From assembly GCF_030269925.1 (NCBI RefSeq), contig NC_085127.1:10981501-11045500 (forward strand): 64,000 nt of DNA, in the 5' to 3' direction. The stretch's first letter is position 1. Each line of letters starts with the position of its first letter. This document shows, one piece after another, positions 1 to 11,639 of the stretch. The position numbers and the translations under genes were made by a program. Origin of the DNA: Bombyx mori. Its lineage: Eukaryota > Arthropoda > Insecta > Lepidoptera > Bombycidae. Under the pieces are notes generated by a model that was not told where the DNA came from, did not search any database, and worked only from the letters and a program-made list of their open reading frames with translations.

Positions 1-25
1 GATGTCTATGGGCTCCAGTAACCTG
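1..25 (+). repeat. End fragment of a BMC1-like LINE 3' tail
   Basis: The first 25 bases match the 'gatgtctatgggctccagta' segment found in every BMC1-like tail of this window (for example near 24975 and 60588). The similarity then stops, so this is a truncated copy running in from the left edge. Confidence 0.5.
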
Positions 26-841
26 AACAAAATGCCAGAATTTGATAAAATATTTGTTAAGATTTCTAAAGCGATGATCGTAAAGTACCAGGTTTCATAT
101 CTAGATATTGACTTCAAAAAGAGAATGTACCTGAATTCATCAACGTATTACGTAGCAGCAGTACTGAATATTTCATTTTATCATTGTAAAGATACCTTTC
201 CACAGTCTCGTCCGATCCGGCTTGTGCAAACAATAGCTATAGACCTTTCTGTCGGTCTCCTGCGCGAGTGACGCATTGTCTCCGGTACAGTATGCAAAAC
301 AGGATTTGATTTGTTTGAAACAAAAATCGATAAAACTTTTCCTGCATTTCACTGTCAGCAGACATTGTTTGTTATCGGTAGTTGAAAATGTCGTTGAATT
401 TTTTATAATTTTGTTATGTATCACTATTTCAATCTAGCTGTAAAACGAATAAAAAGCTTCCAGCCATTTCATTGAAAGCTCTTTTAAAGGACCTTTCAAC
501 ACAGTTAACGCTATTGTCTGCTTCCAATAACATGAAATAAAGATAATCAGTGATAAATAACATAGGGCTACAAAAAACTAATTAGTAAAAATAAAAGTTT
601 GTTACATAATTTAACCTTTTTGAGAATTATATTTCCTAATATAAAAAAAAAATTAAAAACAGAACTATAGTGATGTGACTACGAAAATTAAACAAATCAC
701 CTAAATGATTGCAGTTAAATATAATCGCAATTATTATTACCGACTCTTTGACACAAAGTAGATCCTGGCCTCTGAAAACTATCCAATTTGTCCGGCGCAA
801 TAAGGAATTATTATAATATTGGTAATAAATAAGTGATTGCC
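26..841. other. AT-rich non-coding stretch
   Basis: No convincing coding or repeat structure was seen here. The short open frames lack recognisable domains and splice context. Confidence 0.5.
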
Positions 842-941
842 GTTCTAGTTCGCGTAGTAGGGGTCGCTGGAGTCATGGTCCAGACGGCTGGCCGATCCTT
901 CGGCTGGTCGTAGGACCGTCGAGGCGATTCGCCCGGTCCTT

Positions 942-1346
942 GTGGATTGGGTGAATCGTGACAGAGGACGCCTCACTTTCCGGCTCACGCAGGTGCTCAC
1001 TGGGCATGGTTGTTTCGGTGAGTTCCTGCACCGGATCGGAGCCGAGCCGACGGCAGAGTGCCACCATTGTGGTTGCGACTTGGACACGGCAGAGCATACG
1101 CTCGTCGCCTGCCCCGCATGGGAGGGGTGGCGCCGTGTCCTCGTCGCAAAAATAGGAACCGACTTGTCGTTGCCGAGTGTTGTGGCATCGATGCTCGGCG
1201 ACGACGAGTCGTGGAAGGCGATGCTCGACTTCTGCGAGTGCACCATCTCGCAGAAGGAGGCGGCGGGGCGCGTGAGAGACGCACAATCCCGCCGCCGTCG
1301 AGCGGGGGCCAGGGAGGCGGATCTCGCCCAAGCCCTGGCCCTCTAA
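942..1346 (+). pseudogene. C-terminal fragment of R1-type ORF2 (zinc-knuckle region)
   Basis: This 134-codon open frame is the C-terminal end of an R1-clade reverse transcriptase polyprotein. It aligns with residues ~930-1060 of the ORF2 at 15997-19212: both share the D/NW-VNR-RGRLTFRL start, the zinc-binding C-X2-C-X8-H-X4-C motif (CHHCG...H...C), and the DESWKAMLDFCECTISQKEAAGRV tract. The frame has no internal stop but lacks the endonuclease and RT domains, so it is a dead 5'-truncated fragment, not a gene. The apparent methionine start is an accident of truncation. Confidence 0.85.
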
Positions 1347-1723
1347 GTGTTTCGGGTCCCCCTCACATGTCGGTCTGGGGACCGGCGAGGGGGGCCTAAG
1401 AAGACGACGTGCAAGCTGCTCTGCACGCGTTTTACGCAAGAGCATCCGGGTGATGGAAGGCCGGCTATCCTCGACCCATGCTGGTTCTGGCCCAGCGGGG
1501 TATTCCGTAGGGTAACTCACTCTAACCGGCGCCATCTAGGCGGGCTTCGGACAGTCTGCCGACCGAGAGGGCTGGTGGTCGTGGCGCCGACGACCGCCAG
1601 TCCGGCGTCCCGAGGGGGAGGGTGATGGGAGAGATGTGCTCCGCACTAAGCACTTCACTTTCCCCCCTTTGCCTTTTCATGAGTTCTGTCTCATGCGAGG
1701 TTTGGACGTTGGTTGTTGAGCGA

Positions 1724-1805
1724 CAGGAGGTTTTAGTCAGTTCGACTCTGACATACCCCGCCCAGTATCCCCCGAAAAGGGCGGAAGTCCGGCGATTTCC
1801 TCCTG
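1724..1805 (+). promoter_or_regulatory. 3'UTR stem-loop of the truncated R1-type copy
   Basis: The outer stem CAGGAGG (1724-1730) pairs with CCTCCTG (1799-1805). The inner stem CCGCCC (1758-1763) pairs with GGGCGG (1779-1784). It corresponds to the structure at 19501-19575. Confidence 0.55.
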
Positions 1806-1999
1806 ACCAAAAAAAAAAAAAAAAAAAAAAGGGGTACAATCCTACCACCCAACTTGAGAGGAGTCCTATTCATTTGTCCCACACTTAAAAAAGGAACGTA
1901 TGATGACTTCGAAGGAGCAGTAGAAAGATACATAAGACACATGGTACTTATACGACCCACAACCACTTGATAAATAAAACCAGTAGACTTGGTAAGATA

Positions 2000-2375
2000 T
2001 TAGAATTGACATCACTTTTGATGTTACTATAAAATGAAAATTTCTTGTGGCAGTGGAGATGAAGACAATCTAGCTAGCCTGGCCCGAAGTAAACCGCGTA
2101 GCCAAAGACTAATCCCGATGCCAATACAAACAATAACAAACATGAAATGAAAATACGGAACATTTTACAAATAATTTCTCTAAAATGTTTTGCATTTTTA
2201 AATTATATGAGACACAAAAAATATGTACATACATAAAAAACGTGCGTCTATTCTCCCGCTCACTCGTCTCGAACAATAAACGTTCCGACCGGTCTCCGAA
2301 GCGGCCGGTGCTATTATCTCAAAGTAAAACCGGGAACATCCGGTCAAAAAAAAAATTTTTCCTACTTATTCTACT
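2000..2375. other. AT-rich non-coding stretch
   Basis: No gene or recognised repeat was seen. The region is AT-rich with short homopolymer runs. Confidence 0.4.
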
Positions 2376-2384
2376 AATAACTTC

Positions 2385-2625
2385 AAGGGGCTTTTCTAGA
2401 TTCACCGAGCTAGTAGGTGAACTCACGGGGCTCAAACCGGGAGTGTTGCTAACACTGTCCCCAACAGGAGTAGTGGTTCGCAGAGTCTACCACCGGATCG
2501 GAAACGCGACCCACTGAGAAGATCCAGCGAGAAACTCAGTGGGGTGTCTATGGGCTAATTCGCTCGTCGAGCCCTTCGTCGCAAGCGACCGGTTCGGCGA
2601 GGACGGTGATCCCGGTCAAAATAAT
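2385..2625 (-). repeat. Bm1-like / Jockey-LINE 3' tail
   Basis: On the minus strand this carries the diagnostic blocks of the family: ACGGTCCTCG-type head, 'ccactgagtttctcgccgga', 'gatcggaaacgcgaccc' (plus-strand reading) and the 'ctagtaggtgaactcac' block. It ends in a short T-rich stretch on the plus strand that matches an A-tail. Confidence 0.8.
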
Positions 2626-5600
2626 TAGAGATACATACATTGCAATGTCTTGATGGAATCAAAATCACTGATTTAATGCCCTGTTGAGCGTTAAAATCAT
2701 CTATCTACCTATCTATTGCCAATCTGTGAAGTAGTCGTTAATTCTGGATTAACTTACACAGGAAAACAGGAACGTCAATATAGTACAATTCACATTGAGT
2801 TACTACTAATTTCTGGTAAGCAGACAATGCCAGATTCCTCGTAGACGTATACCTAATACATTTTTGTAATGACTAATAATTTGGCTTTACTTTTCTGCGC
2901 TAGGCTGAGTTGCAGTGAAGCATTTCCATTTAAATTGGTTGACAAATAATAAAACGTTTCTCAATCTACAAGAATATTCGTACGATACTTAGGTGAGATT
3001 TAAGATGCTAAAATCAAGGACACTGCTAATCAAATAAAATATATATAAACTATGACTGTAGTAAAGGCAAACAGTAACCTAACCTAATCAAGATTGAATA
3101 CGGTTAAATAGTTTTGAAGATATAGCAGACAATCGTTGACTTGAGTTATGGATGTCACTATAAAAAGTCATTACTTATTGAGGCAGCCCTGCGTGATTCC
3201 GCCCGCCATTCCATACGTCGTAGTACATCAAACGGCGCTACGACTCTTGTACAACTTGATGGGGAGGAAGTTATGAGTGAAGGGTGTTGAGCTACTTACG
3301 ACTTTATGACAACTTAAGATTTAATAGTCGCGTATGGAATTTGCAGGATTCCAAAAGGGAGACATGAAGTAATTGCCTTTCTACATACCGACTGGTAACT
3401 GCTTAAAGTTTATCAATCTAGTCAGTATTTGCTTTAAATTTATCTATATTCGTAAAACGACAAACAATAACATAGCGATATGTTTTAAATAGGAACATGG
3501 CAAGCAATACGGTATTGGTCACTAAAATTAATCAGTAATTTTAAAATATAATATTTGTGGCATCTTGAAACGACATTACCTAAGCCTGTCGAAATAATTA
3601 TAATATCAAAATCTGAATAAATACAAAATAGCTATTAACAAATTTGTAGTAATAAATATAATTTTATTTATGCATTACAAATGAATGGTCACTCTACTGC
3701 GTTACGAAATAATATAGAATGCACAATATAAATCCATCTAGCGAAATTGCCCGTCCATTCAAACAATGAAAGCGACGACAATACCGCATTCAAATCTCAT
3801 CTACAAATATCTCGGTTAGATCTTAATCCATTCTCCACAACGCAGGAGCGAACTCAGTAAATTTAATCAGATCTAAATTCTCTTTGACTAAAACAGACAG
3901 GTGCTATGGTGAATTTCAAATAATCGAATAATGAATCGAGCTTTCATTTGACTGTATAATAAGATTCATGAATCGCAATAATGACACTAATGTGTTAAAG
4001 CAGATAATATGAATAAAATTTTCATCATTAAATGTCCATGACCTCTTGCCAATAATTCTCTACCTATATTTATCTGTGAATAACTTTCTCCTAGACTAGC
4101 CAGCGCCAACTCTGTCTATCTTCGGCTGCGTGAATGGCCTGGTCCGACCAGCGCAATGACAACTAAAGTTGAAAGTAAACTAGAAACTTAGCGAACGAAA
4201 TCCAAACAGATAGGACTCAAAAAAGTAGTCTATGTTTAAAAAAAAAATGACGTTGATTGTCATGCTATGCTAAAAAAATATCACAAAATTTTATATATTT
4301 TCGAACCTTCATCCGATCTCATCGTTCTGTCTTCTAAACAATCTTTAATCTCAGTTGTATGAAAATCTTTAAATTCGGCCCTGTCGCTTTTACATTCACC
4401 GAACCCCCCCTTCTACTTATAATACGATTGTAAGTCAGTAGCAGACGTCTCTTGATATTAATGTAGGTAACGGGACCGTCCACTTATAATAATTCGCGAG
4501 TCGCCCACGGGTATCTTTACAGTATATTGTACAATCTCAAATCCAACCTTAAATGAGTTTTGGAAAATAGGCTCTGATCCATCAACATATCATCTCCATA
4601 TTGTATTCAAAAAGTAAAATATTCAATCACCACAATAAAAAAGGGCAAAAATAACAAAATGTAAAACTTGTATTTGGCTGAAATCAATGGTTATCTACGT
4701 TACTTTTTTACTAGTTTTAGGACAAAATCGTATTACCACAACATCGCACCTTCAGAATCGAAGTGGTTTAACTAAAAATTTCTAGAAAATTAATTTTATA
4801 CTTTGAATAACATAAAAACATGTACTCTATTCAGTTTATAAAATTAAACAATCTCTTCAAGTCTAGAAAAGGACAGAGTGTTCCTTTCGTCTCTTTTAAG
4901 TTAAGCGTATACTTTAAAGTATTTATTACTTTATTTATAAGGTTATTACTTTATTACTTTAAACTATAATAATAAAATCGAAACTATAAAAAAATTACAA
5001 TTCTTCAATTACATTTTTGCGTTTACCGAAAAACAAGAAATTTGAATTAGGCCACTTCAATTTTAAAGATGCGACATATTCCCGTTATAATAGTTTACAT
5101 ACGTAAATAGCACAGTACAATATTTCATACTTGTTGATTCTTAGCTACGCCTCGAAGAGGAAATGATCAACCCTATCCTCCGCCAGATTTATGGCTCAGC
5201 CATAAATATTAAAACTTTTGCTTATAAATCTCCGGTTTTATTAATAAAATACTCGGTAAGGCAGCGGTGGGCAATATTCTTATGAGTTCTTCGCTTGTCA
5301 ACGGGTGGAAATTTATTGTAGACCTCTAGAGTATTGCACGTTCGTTCTTAGCAAGAGAGAAGAGATATTTGCATAAAATACACACTCAGAATTGAAAGCT
5401 CTGAGCTACTCTTAGTTCATACCCAAAAGTGACATTTAAACCAGAGACAGACAATTCGAGTATTCTTAATCAACAGAAGCTATTAATCACTTTAAATTAG
5501 TACAAGTGCTTAAAGACCACACAATACATATTTAATTATATATTTATTTATTTAGATAAATATTTAAAACTATTTATACCCTAATTTTAATTTAAATACT

Positions 5601-5717
5601 TTACAGAGTTGGTGATCACGGGCGATCCTGAAAATAGATTTAGTTATATCTACGATTCGAGTTGTTGTGGCTATAAGCCGCGCGAAAGGAAAGACTTATC
5701 TTATATCTTATTATTTT
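2626..5717. other. Long AT-rich non-coding region
   Basis: About 3.1 kb without supportable genes. Short ORFs are absent or random, and no repeat shared with the rest of the window was recognised. It could be intergenic or intronic DNA. Confidence 0.5.
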
Positions 5718-5993
5718 AGGCCCCTCAAGCACCCGTCACCGTCCTCGTCGAACTCGTCGACTACGACGAAGAGTTCGACAAGCGTACTAGCCCATAGACA
5801 CAACCAACTGAGTTTCTCGCCGGATCTTCTCAGTGGGTCGCGATTCCGATCTGGTAGTAGATTCTGTGAAGCACTACTCTTGTTAGGGCTAGTGCAAATT
5901 CTCTCAAGTTGAACCCGTGATCTTACCTACTGGTCCGGGTGTAGCTGGAATAGCCTCTTACGCTACCAGCGAATAGGTAGGGCAAAAAAAAAG
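5718..5993 (+). repeat. Bm1-like / Jockey-LINE 3' tail
   Basis: A plus-strand copy starting at the 'cccctcaagcacccgtcacc' block and ending 'aataggtagggcaaaaaaaa'. It is diverged: CGTCGACTACGACGAAGAG replaces the usual CGTCGCTTGCGACGAAGGG. Confidence 0.8.
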
Positions 5994-6003
5994 GAATGGA
6001 AAA

Positions 6004-6400
6004 CCGAGTCGTCGTGGCCTAAAGGGTAAGACGTCCGGTACATTCGTATGTAGCGATGCACCGGTGCTCGAATCCTTCTAATGAATTTTTCTTCGAATTT
6101 TTCTAATGAAATACGTATTTAACATATGTTCACGATTGACTTTCACGGTGAAGGAATAACTTCGTGTAATAAAAATCAAACCCGCGAAATTATAATTTGC
6201 GTAATTACTGGTGGTAGGAGCTCTTGTGCGTCCGCACGGGTAGGTGCCACCGTCCTGCCTATTTTTGCCGTGAAGCAGTAATGCGTTCCGGTTTGAAGAG
6301 AGAAATAACCACTATATTATACAATTGAGACGTATACACCTCATGTCTCAAGATGGATGGCGGTAATCACGGACTCCGGTAGCCACTCAAGACCATATTC
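6004..6400 (+). repeat. tRNA-derived SINE with BMC1-like tail, diverged copy
   Basis: The head 'gtcgtggcctaaagggtaag' fits a pol III A box and 'gtgctcgaatcc' fits a B box about 40 nt downstream. The body ('cacggtgaaggaataac', 'cgtaattactggtggtagga') joins a BMC1-like tail that degrades after ~6300. The same head-body-tail order occurs at 60229-60663 and, reversed, at 21433-21765. Confidence 0.7.
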
Positions 6401-7640
6401 TATAACATAGTTCAAGAATTTTATGGATGGTAAACATGACAAAGAAAACACCGCCTCAATATATTTATTTACTAATAGATTAAATATTTTATTGAAACTT
6501 TTACAAGATTCAATAAAATATTTACCATCTTTTAACGAAAACCGTTCTGAAGTAAAATGACTCCGTCTATCATATTGCTTTCGGTGACTTAATGGCGAGC
6601 ACCGCCGTCTCTACGAGAAAAGAATACCGCTAATTAATCAAAAGTTGCCTTCCCTTGATTTCCATAGAGAATTTACATTGTTCATTACCGATTGACTGAC
6701 GACACGCAACCTGTTGTCAAGCTATGTATTCATATTGAAAATAGGATAGACAGTGTACTGTAATATAAACTTACAGACGAACTTTTAGTAATATTATTTA
6801 ACAAACGTCACGTTACAAAAAACTCGACAAACTTTTTATAGACCCTTTATCATAATGATGTTGCTTTTTCCATTAATATTTAGATCCTGAAAAAAAAAAG
6901 GTTGGCTACTGTGGTGATGTTAATTTTATTTACATATAATTTAAGATTAATTTAAAAGAGTGATGTTTAATTTAATATATGTATAAAATTTTATATACTA
7001 CATAAAGGCTTTCTCCTACATCAAGATCTTATTGAATTAACGAAAACGTACAGGCTTTTCAATTTACTTTATTTATAAAACTCAAATAATTTATGTCAGG
7101 ATGTATTAGTATTACGAAACTGGTAGTATATCAAAACATGAACCTCTGTCCTATTTAATATGAAGTCGGTTGAAAAAATAACAACGTTTATATTCAAACA
7201 TCAATTTTGTAGACATGTTTGTTGGATAATCTGTGGTTGTGTTTTAATTATTATTGTTAACGGAGCTACATAAATACAATTAAACTTATTTTTGGCATGT
7301 TCGTGTCAAGTCAATCACAATTTCCAAGTAACGCTGGACCACCCGCGAACTTTGTCTAATGGCTGCTTTTGTGCGGCGCTGTAATTCGAAGGATTGAATT
7401 TTTGTTTGTCGTATCTCGTTTCATTTTTGCAAGAAACCTTCCCGCTCCCCCTATTTGTAATCCCTCCGAGATTAATGTTTGTCGAGTTATTGAAACCCGT
7501 TTCGAAATCCTAAGCCTTTTTAGTTGATTTTTGACGGGGATGCTTTGGCGTTTTTTTTTTTTTTATCCCAAAAATTATACTGGTCAAAGCCACCAGCGAT
7601 CAATTTTGATGTATTGAAAACAAGTGAAGAGAAAAACGTA
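6401..7640. other. AT-rich non-coding stretch
   Basis: No gene or shared repeat was seen. There is a T-run of about 14 at 7551-7564. Confidence 0.45.
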
Positions 7641-7643
7641 GTA

Positions 7644-8930
7644 CTAGGCTGCACTAAAAGTATCGGGAATGGAATATTTCCACTGTTCCTGTCATATTAA
7701 AATCTTTTTAATTGAAAACTCCTTGGTTTTAAAAATCGAATACCATTTATTTATTTAAAAAAAGATTCTTGGTCTTGTCACGAGGTTTTGTCAAACTTGT
7801 TTAGTCGTTGAGAAAATGGAATTGACTCGAGAAAATTCAAGAGCGATGATTTATTATGACTTTCGAAGTGGTTTAACACAAAAACAGTGTGTTGACCGGA
7901 TGATTTCTGCATTTGGTGATGAAGCCCCATCCAAAACCACAATTTATCGCTGGTTTGCTGAGTTTCAACGTGGACGTGTCAAGCTCAGTGATGATCCCCG
8001 TCAAGGTCGTCCAAAAACTGCAGTCACCCAAGAAAACGTTGATGCTGTGCGTAAGCTGATTGAGGAAGATCGACATGTGACATACCGCGAAATTCAGGCA
8101 ACTTTAGACATTAGCATGAGTCAAATACAAATAATCTTGCATGAACAATTAGGTGTAAAAAAGTTGTTTTCCCGATGGATACCGCATTCGCTCTGTGAAG
8201 AGCAAAAAGCGGCTCGCGTTACTTGGTGCGTCAGAACTCTCGAAAGATTCCACGCAGGATCCTCAAATGCTGTATACAACATTGTATCAGGTGATGAATC
8301 CTGGATATACGCGTACGAACCCGAAACAAAAAACCAGTCACGAGTTTGGGTGTTCGAAAATGAGTTAAAGCCAACAAAAATTGTTCGTTCACGGAGTGTT
8401 GCAAAAATGGTCGCCACGTTTGTCTCCAAAACCGGTCATGTTCCGACTATTCCTCTTGAGGGACAAAGAACGGTTAATGCAGAATGGTATGCTAGCATTT
8501 GTTTGCCACAGGTCGTTTCTGAACTCCGTAAAGAGAACTGCAACCGCCGCATCATCCTCCATCACGACAATGCGAGTTCTCACACCGCGCACAGAACAAA
8601 AGAGTTTTTAGAGCAAGAAAACATAGAATTATTAGACCATCCGCCGTACAGCCCCGACCTAAGCCCTAATGATTTCTATACTTTCCCTAAAATAAAGAAT
8701 AAATTGCGTGGACAGAGATTTTCATCACCTGAAGAAGCTGTGGACGCCTACAAAACGGCCATTTTGGAGACCCCAACTTCCGAATGGAATGGTTGCTTCA
8801 ATGATTGGTTCCATCGTATGGAAAAATGTGTCAAATTTCGCGGAGAATACTTCGAAAAGCAATAAATACATTTTTAAATAGTAATGTTGTGTCACTTCGT
8901 TAATTCCCGAAATTTTCAGTGCCGCCCTCG
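7644..8930 (+). mobile_element. Full-length mariner (Tc1/mariner) transposon
   Basis: The 1287-bp element is bounded by imperfect inverted repeats of about 28 bp: left end 7644-7670 ('gcactaaaagtatcgggaat') and right end 8903-8930 ('attcccgaaattttcagtgc'). It is flanked by TA dinucleotides at 7642-7643 and 8931-8932, the target duplication expected for the superfamily. It contains one uninterrupted transposase gene on the plus strand. Confidence 0.9.
7816..8865 (+). CDS. mariner transposase, intact, DD34D
   Basis: This 349-residue protein would cut out and reinsert the element by cut-and-paste transposition in the nucleus. The N-terminal ~110 residues form the paired helix-turn-helix DNA-binding region (ends near GRPKTAV), followed by a WIPHSL variant of the mariner W-V-P-H-E-L motif. 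The catalytic triad is complete: D in GDESW, D in HHDNASSH, and D in the LSPND tract after YSPDLSP, with 34 residues between the second and third. Length matches the family (~345-350). The frame has no stop or frameshift, so this copy is potentially active or only recently silenced. A second, decayed mariner of a different subgroup lies at 29345-30245. The exact subfamily was not determined. Confidence 0.92.
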   Translation: MELTRENSRAMIYYDFRSGLTQKQCVDRMISAFGDEAPSKTTIYRWFAEFQRGRVKLSDDPRQGRPKTAVTQENVDAVRKLIEEDRHVTYREIQATLDISMSQIQIILHEQLGVKKLFSRWIPHSLCEEQKAARVTWCVRTLERFHAGSSNAVYNIVSGDESWIYAYEPETKNQSRVWVFENELKPTKIVRSRSVAKMVATFVSKTGHVPTIPLEGQRTVNAEWYASICLPQVVSELRKENCNRRIILHHDNASSHTAHRTKEFLEQENIELLDHPPYSPDLSPNDFYTFPKIKNKLRGQRFSSPEEAVDAYKTAILETPTSEWNGCFNDWFHRMEKCVKFRGEYFEKQ

Positions 8931-9199
8931 TACTTATGTCATAGGTACTTACTAATCTCATGTGTTAAATTGACAAACCAGATTGATCCAGAAGAACCTA
9001 CAGCATCGACCTTATGTCGTAATCGTTTTGGTACCATTTTGTGATTTCTATAATTCTCAATAAGCACTTAACAGAAAGTTTATCTACGACAATAAAAAGA
9101 GTTAATTACATGATTTCCAAAAGTACCGGATACACTATACGAAATAATCTATAACTTCCTTAAGTTTATGAATAACCTAATAAATAGCATTATCGCACG

Positions 9200-9300
9200 G
9201 GCAACCTTTTACGCGATCTGGTGCCTTCTACTTTGCCCTGAACGACAAGGCGCTCTATGGATTCATTTCCTCCCCAGGAGATGGCCCAAAAAATTATAGT
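9200..9300 (-). pseudogene. Remnant of LINE reverse transcriptase C-terminus
   Basis: The minus strand reads SIERLVVQGKVEGTRSRKRL. This matches the V-x-G-K-V-E-G-x-R-x-R-G-R-S-P tract common at the end of endonuclease/RT proteins of insect LINEs, also seen at 26838-27182. Flanking sequence to ~9540 shows no further clear similarity. Confidence 0.45.
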
Positions 9301-9564
9301 ATGGGCCCATTCATGAGCGCCAATAGACGCTGCCTAATGCCGATGACCAAGCCAAACTGGCAGATGGCGGTTGTTCGCATAAGTGGACCAGGCTGGCCAC
9401 AAAGGCCCGCCACAATATCTGTCCACAGCAATGATACTGAATGACGACCACGACCGCTCTGAAAAGAGTGATACGACAAAGGAATAGCATTATTCATAAG
9501 GCGCTATCAGGGCTTTATAGGCCCGCTATAGGAAGACTGTTAAAATCGCTTATTGATAAATAAT

Positions 9565-9808
9565 ATTTTTTTTATTGCTTAGACGGGTAGACGAGCTGAC
9601 AGCCCACCTGGTGTTAAGTGGTTACTGGACACCATAGACATCTACAACGTAAATGCGCCACCCACCTTGACATTAAGTTCTAAGGTCTCAAGTATAGTTA
9701 CAACGGCTGTCCCTCCCTTCAAACCGAAACGCATTACTACTTCACGGCAGAAATAGGCACAGTGGTGGTACCTACCCGCGCGGACTCTCAAGAGGTCCTA
9801 CCACCATG
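9565..9808 (-). repeat. BMC1-like LINE 3' tail
   Basis: Minus-strand copy of the ~240-bp tail: 'ttattgcttagacgggtaga' at the 3' end, 'ttcaaaccgaaacgcattac' in the middle, 'aagaggtcctaccacca' at the 5' end. It ends in a T-run on the plus strand (A-tail). Confidence 0.85.
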
Positions 9809-9814
9809 AATATA

Positions 9815-10495
9815 AATAATATCAATGAAACCGTTCTAACAACAGCACTTATGTAAGTTTTATTTACGAATAATTTCAATGCTTATTAACAAGTAATTCT
9901 TTATTTACTCGTATTATTGTACCCTTTAAGAAAACTTACTATAAAATGAAGAGATATTGATTAAGAAAAAAATGTTAATGTAGTGAAATGTCTTTTAAAA
10001 GTTTTTCATAAGCAACAAGATTTCCACCCGTAACGTTCGTTCCACCTGCGAAACTTTCCAAAGAACATTAATTAATTCGAGCTTCAACGAATGCTTCGAA
10101 TCAGAGTTTTATTTGTTCGAAAAGACATCGGAGAAGGGAACGAACAGCCCGCGCTGCTGTTACATCGCTAATTAACGAGCGAACCAGTAGCTCCGTTTTA
10201 TTGTTGCTTAATTGATTTTAAAACAACTTCCTCCCTTCTGCGGATAACTTGGAAAATATGTCTTATTGATCTTAAATATTCATTGGGACAGTATTAAATT
10301 TTATTTCTTAGCATTTGTGCCTACGGTAATCAAAGGACAGAATATACCATAGTTAACCATATTTTCAAGATAACTTTACATAAACACCAATTCCGAACGA
10401 TAACATTCGGACAGTCGATTTACTGAATAATATCATTCGCTCGGTGGAAGAGCTTACGCCTTGTCGATTCCTTCAAACACTAAAGAATTTATGAT
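9815..10495. other. AT-rich non-coding stretch
   Basis: Nothing supportable was seen between the LINE tail and the repeat at 10499. Confidence 0.4.
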
Positions 10496-10498
10496 ATA

Positions 10499-10720
10499 CT
10501 AGCCGTATTCGCCCGCTTCGCTGGGCATTTAAAATTAACATTATTATTTATTGTCATTATTATTAGGGAGTCCAACACTCATATAAATATTAGCCTATCC
10601 ATTAAGTACATGTATTTTCTACATGGATATCAGGTTTCAAGTCAATCGGATGCATGGTTCAGTAGTTATAATGGAATATCTGTAAAAACGACTGTAGATT
10701 TATATATTAGAATAGATTAG
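10499..10720 (+). repeat. Short interspersed repeat, 'ctagccgtattcgcccgc' type
   Basis: Starts 'actagccgtattcgcccgct' and ends 'atttatatattagaatag'. This start/end layout (ctagc... to ...tatatattaga) resembles the repeats at 10932, 31331, 56590 and 58485, but the interior differs. Confidence 0.4.
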
Positions 10721-10931
10721 TAAAGGTTAGTAAAGTTTTTTAAGTTTTCTTAATGAAACATTTTGATGTAGAATCAATGTGAATAATTCAACCAACGAAA
10801 CATACACTAGTGATTACAATAGTCGACTACAATAAATATGTAAATCAAGTTAATCTACATCACTGAATATTTTCGCCTTAAAGTGATCACGGTTACCACT
10901 AATAACAGTATATTGAAATCTTTATAAAATT

Positions 10932-11306
10932 ACTAGCTGACCCGGCAAACGTTGTCTTGCCATATATAAGATTTCTAGAGAATTTCTTAGTGTAGAAAAA
11001 AATTACTAACTTATTGGAAGTGTATAAGGATGTGGAATATGAGTGAAAAAGGCCTGGAGCGCTGTGAACGATGAGGGAATGTTGTTTAAAAATAACAAAA
11101 TATCAAACATAAAAAAAAAAAAAAAAAAAAAAATTAAAAAAAAAAATTTGTGTGAACACCCCTTATCACTTAAAGGTTAGAAAAATAGATAGTAGCCGAT
11201 TCTCAGGCTTACTGAATATGCATAAAATATTTCATGAGAATCGGTCAAGCGGTTTCGGAGGAGTATGGGAACGAACATTGAGACATGAGAATTTTATATA
11301 TTAGAT
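10932..11306 (+). repeat. Interspersed repeat, 'ctagctgacccggcaaac' family
   Basis: Starts 'ctagctgacccggcaaacgt', contains a poly(A)-rich central tract, then 'ccgattctcaggcttactga', and ends 'ttatatattagat'. A near-identical copy lies at 58485-58852 and a reversed one at 31331-31566. It is non-coding and probably a non-autonomous element. Confidence 0.75.
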
Positions 11307-11430
11307 GAAGACTGGTAAAAGCTGCCCACGTGCTTTCTAGCGATCTCCAACTGTATGGAAAACCAACATTAGTTGGTTTTCCATTCAATATATCAGGTAT
11401 TTATGTCAATTGTGAAATTTACTACTTACT

Positions 11431-11638
11431 GGTACCACCGTCCCGACTATTTCTGCCGTAAAGCAGTAATGCGTTTCGGTTTGAAGTGTGGGGCAGCCGT
11501 TGTAAATATACTGAGACCTAAGAACTTATATCTCAAGGTGGGTGGCGCATTTATGTTGTAGATGTCTATGGGCTCCAGTAACCACTTAACACCAGGTAGA
11601 CTGTGAGCTCGTCCACACATCTAAGCAATAAATAAAAA
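11431..11638 (+). repeat. BMC1-like LINE 3' tail
   Basis: Plus-strand copy from 'ggtaccaccgtcccgactat' to 'catctaagcaataaataaaa', truncated at its 5' end relative to the copy at 24810. Confidence 0.85.
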
Positions 11639-11639
11639 T

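Larger units (their letters stand above)
855..1831 (+). mobile_element. 5'-truncated R1-clade LINE, 3' end with A-tail
   Basis: This is the 3' kilobase of an element closely related to the one at 14261-19597. It holds the C-terminus of ORF2, a GC-rich 3'UTR and a run of about 22 A at 1809-1830. Similarity to the large copy begins around 855-870 and corresponds to its position near 18720, so this copy was 5'-truncated, as is usual for target-primed reverse transcription. The 3'UTR ends in the same stem-loop arrangement as the large copy (CAGGAGG at 1724 pairing with CCTCCTG at 1799). No clear target duplication was found. Confidence 0.85.

Noticed and set aside
2..424. 89- and 83-codon frames at the left edge
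   Set aside because: No domain, no splice context, and the first starts inside a repeat tail.
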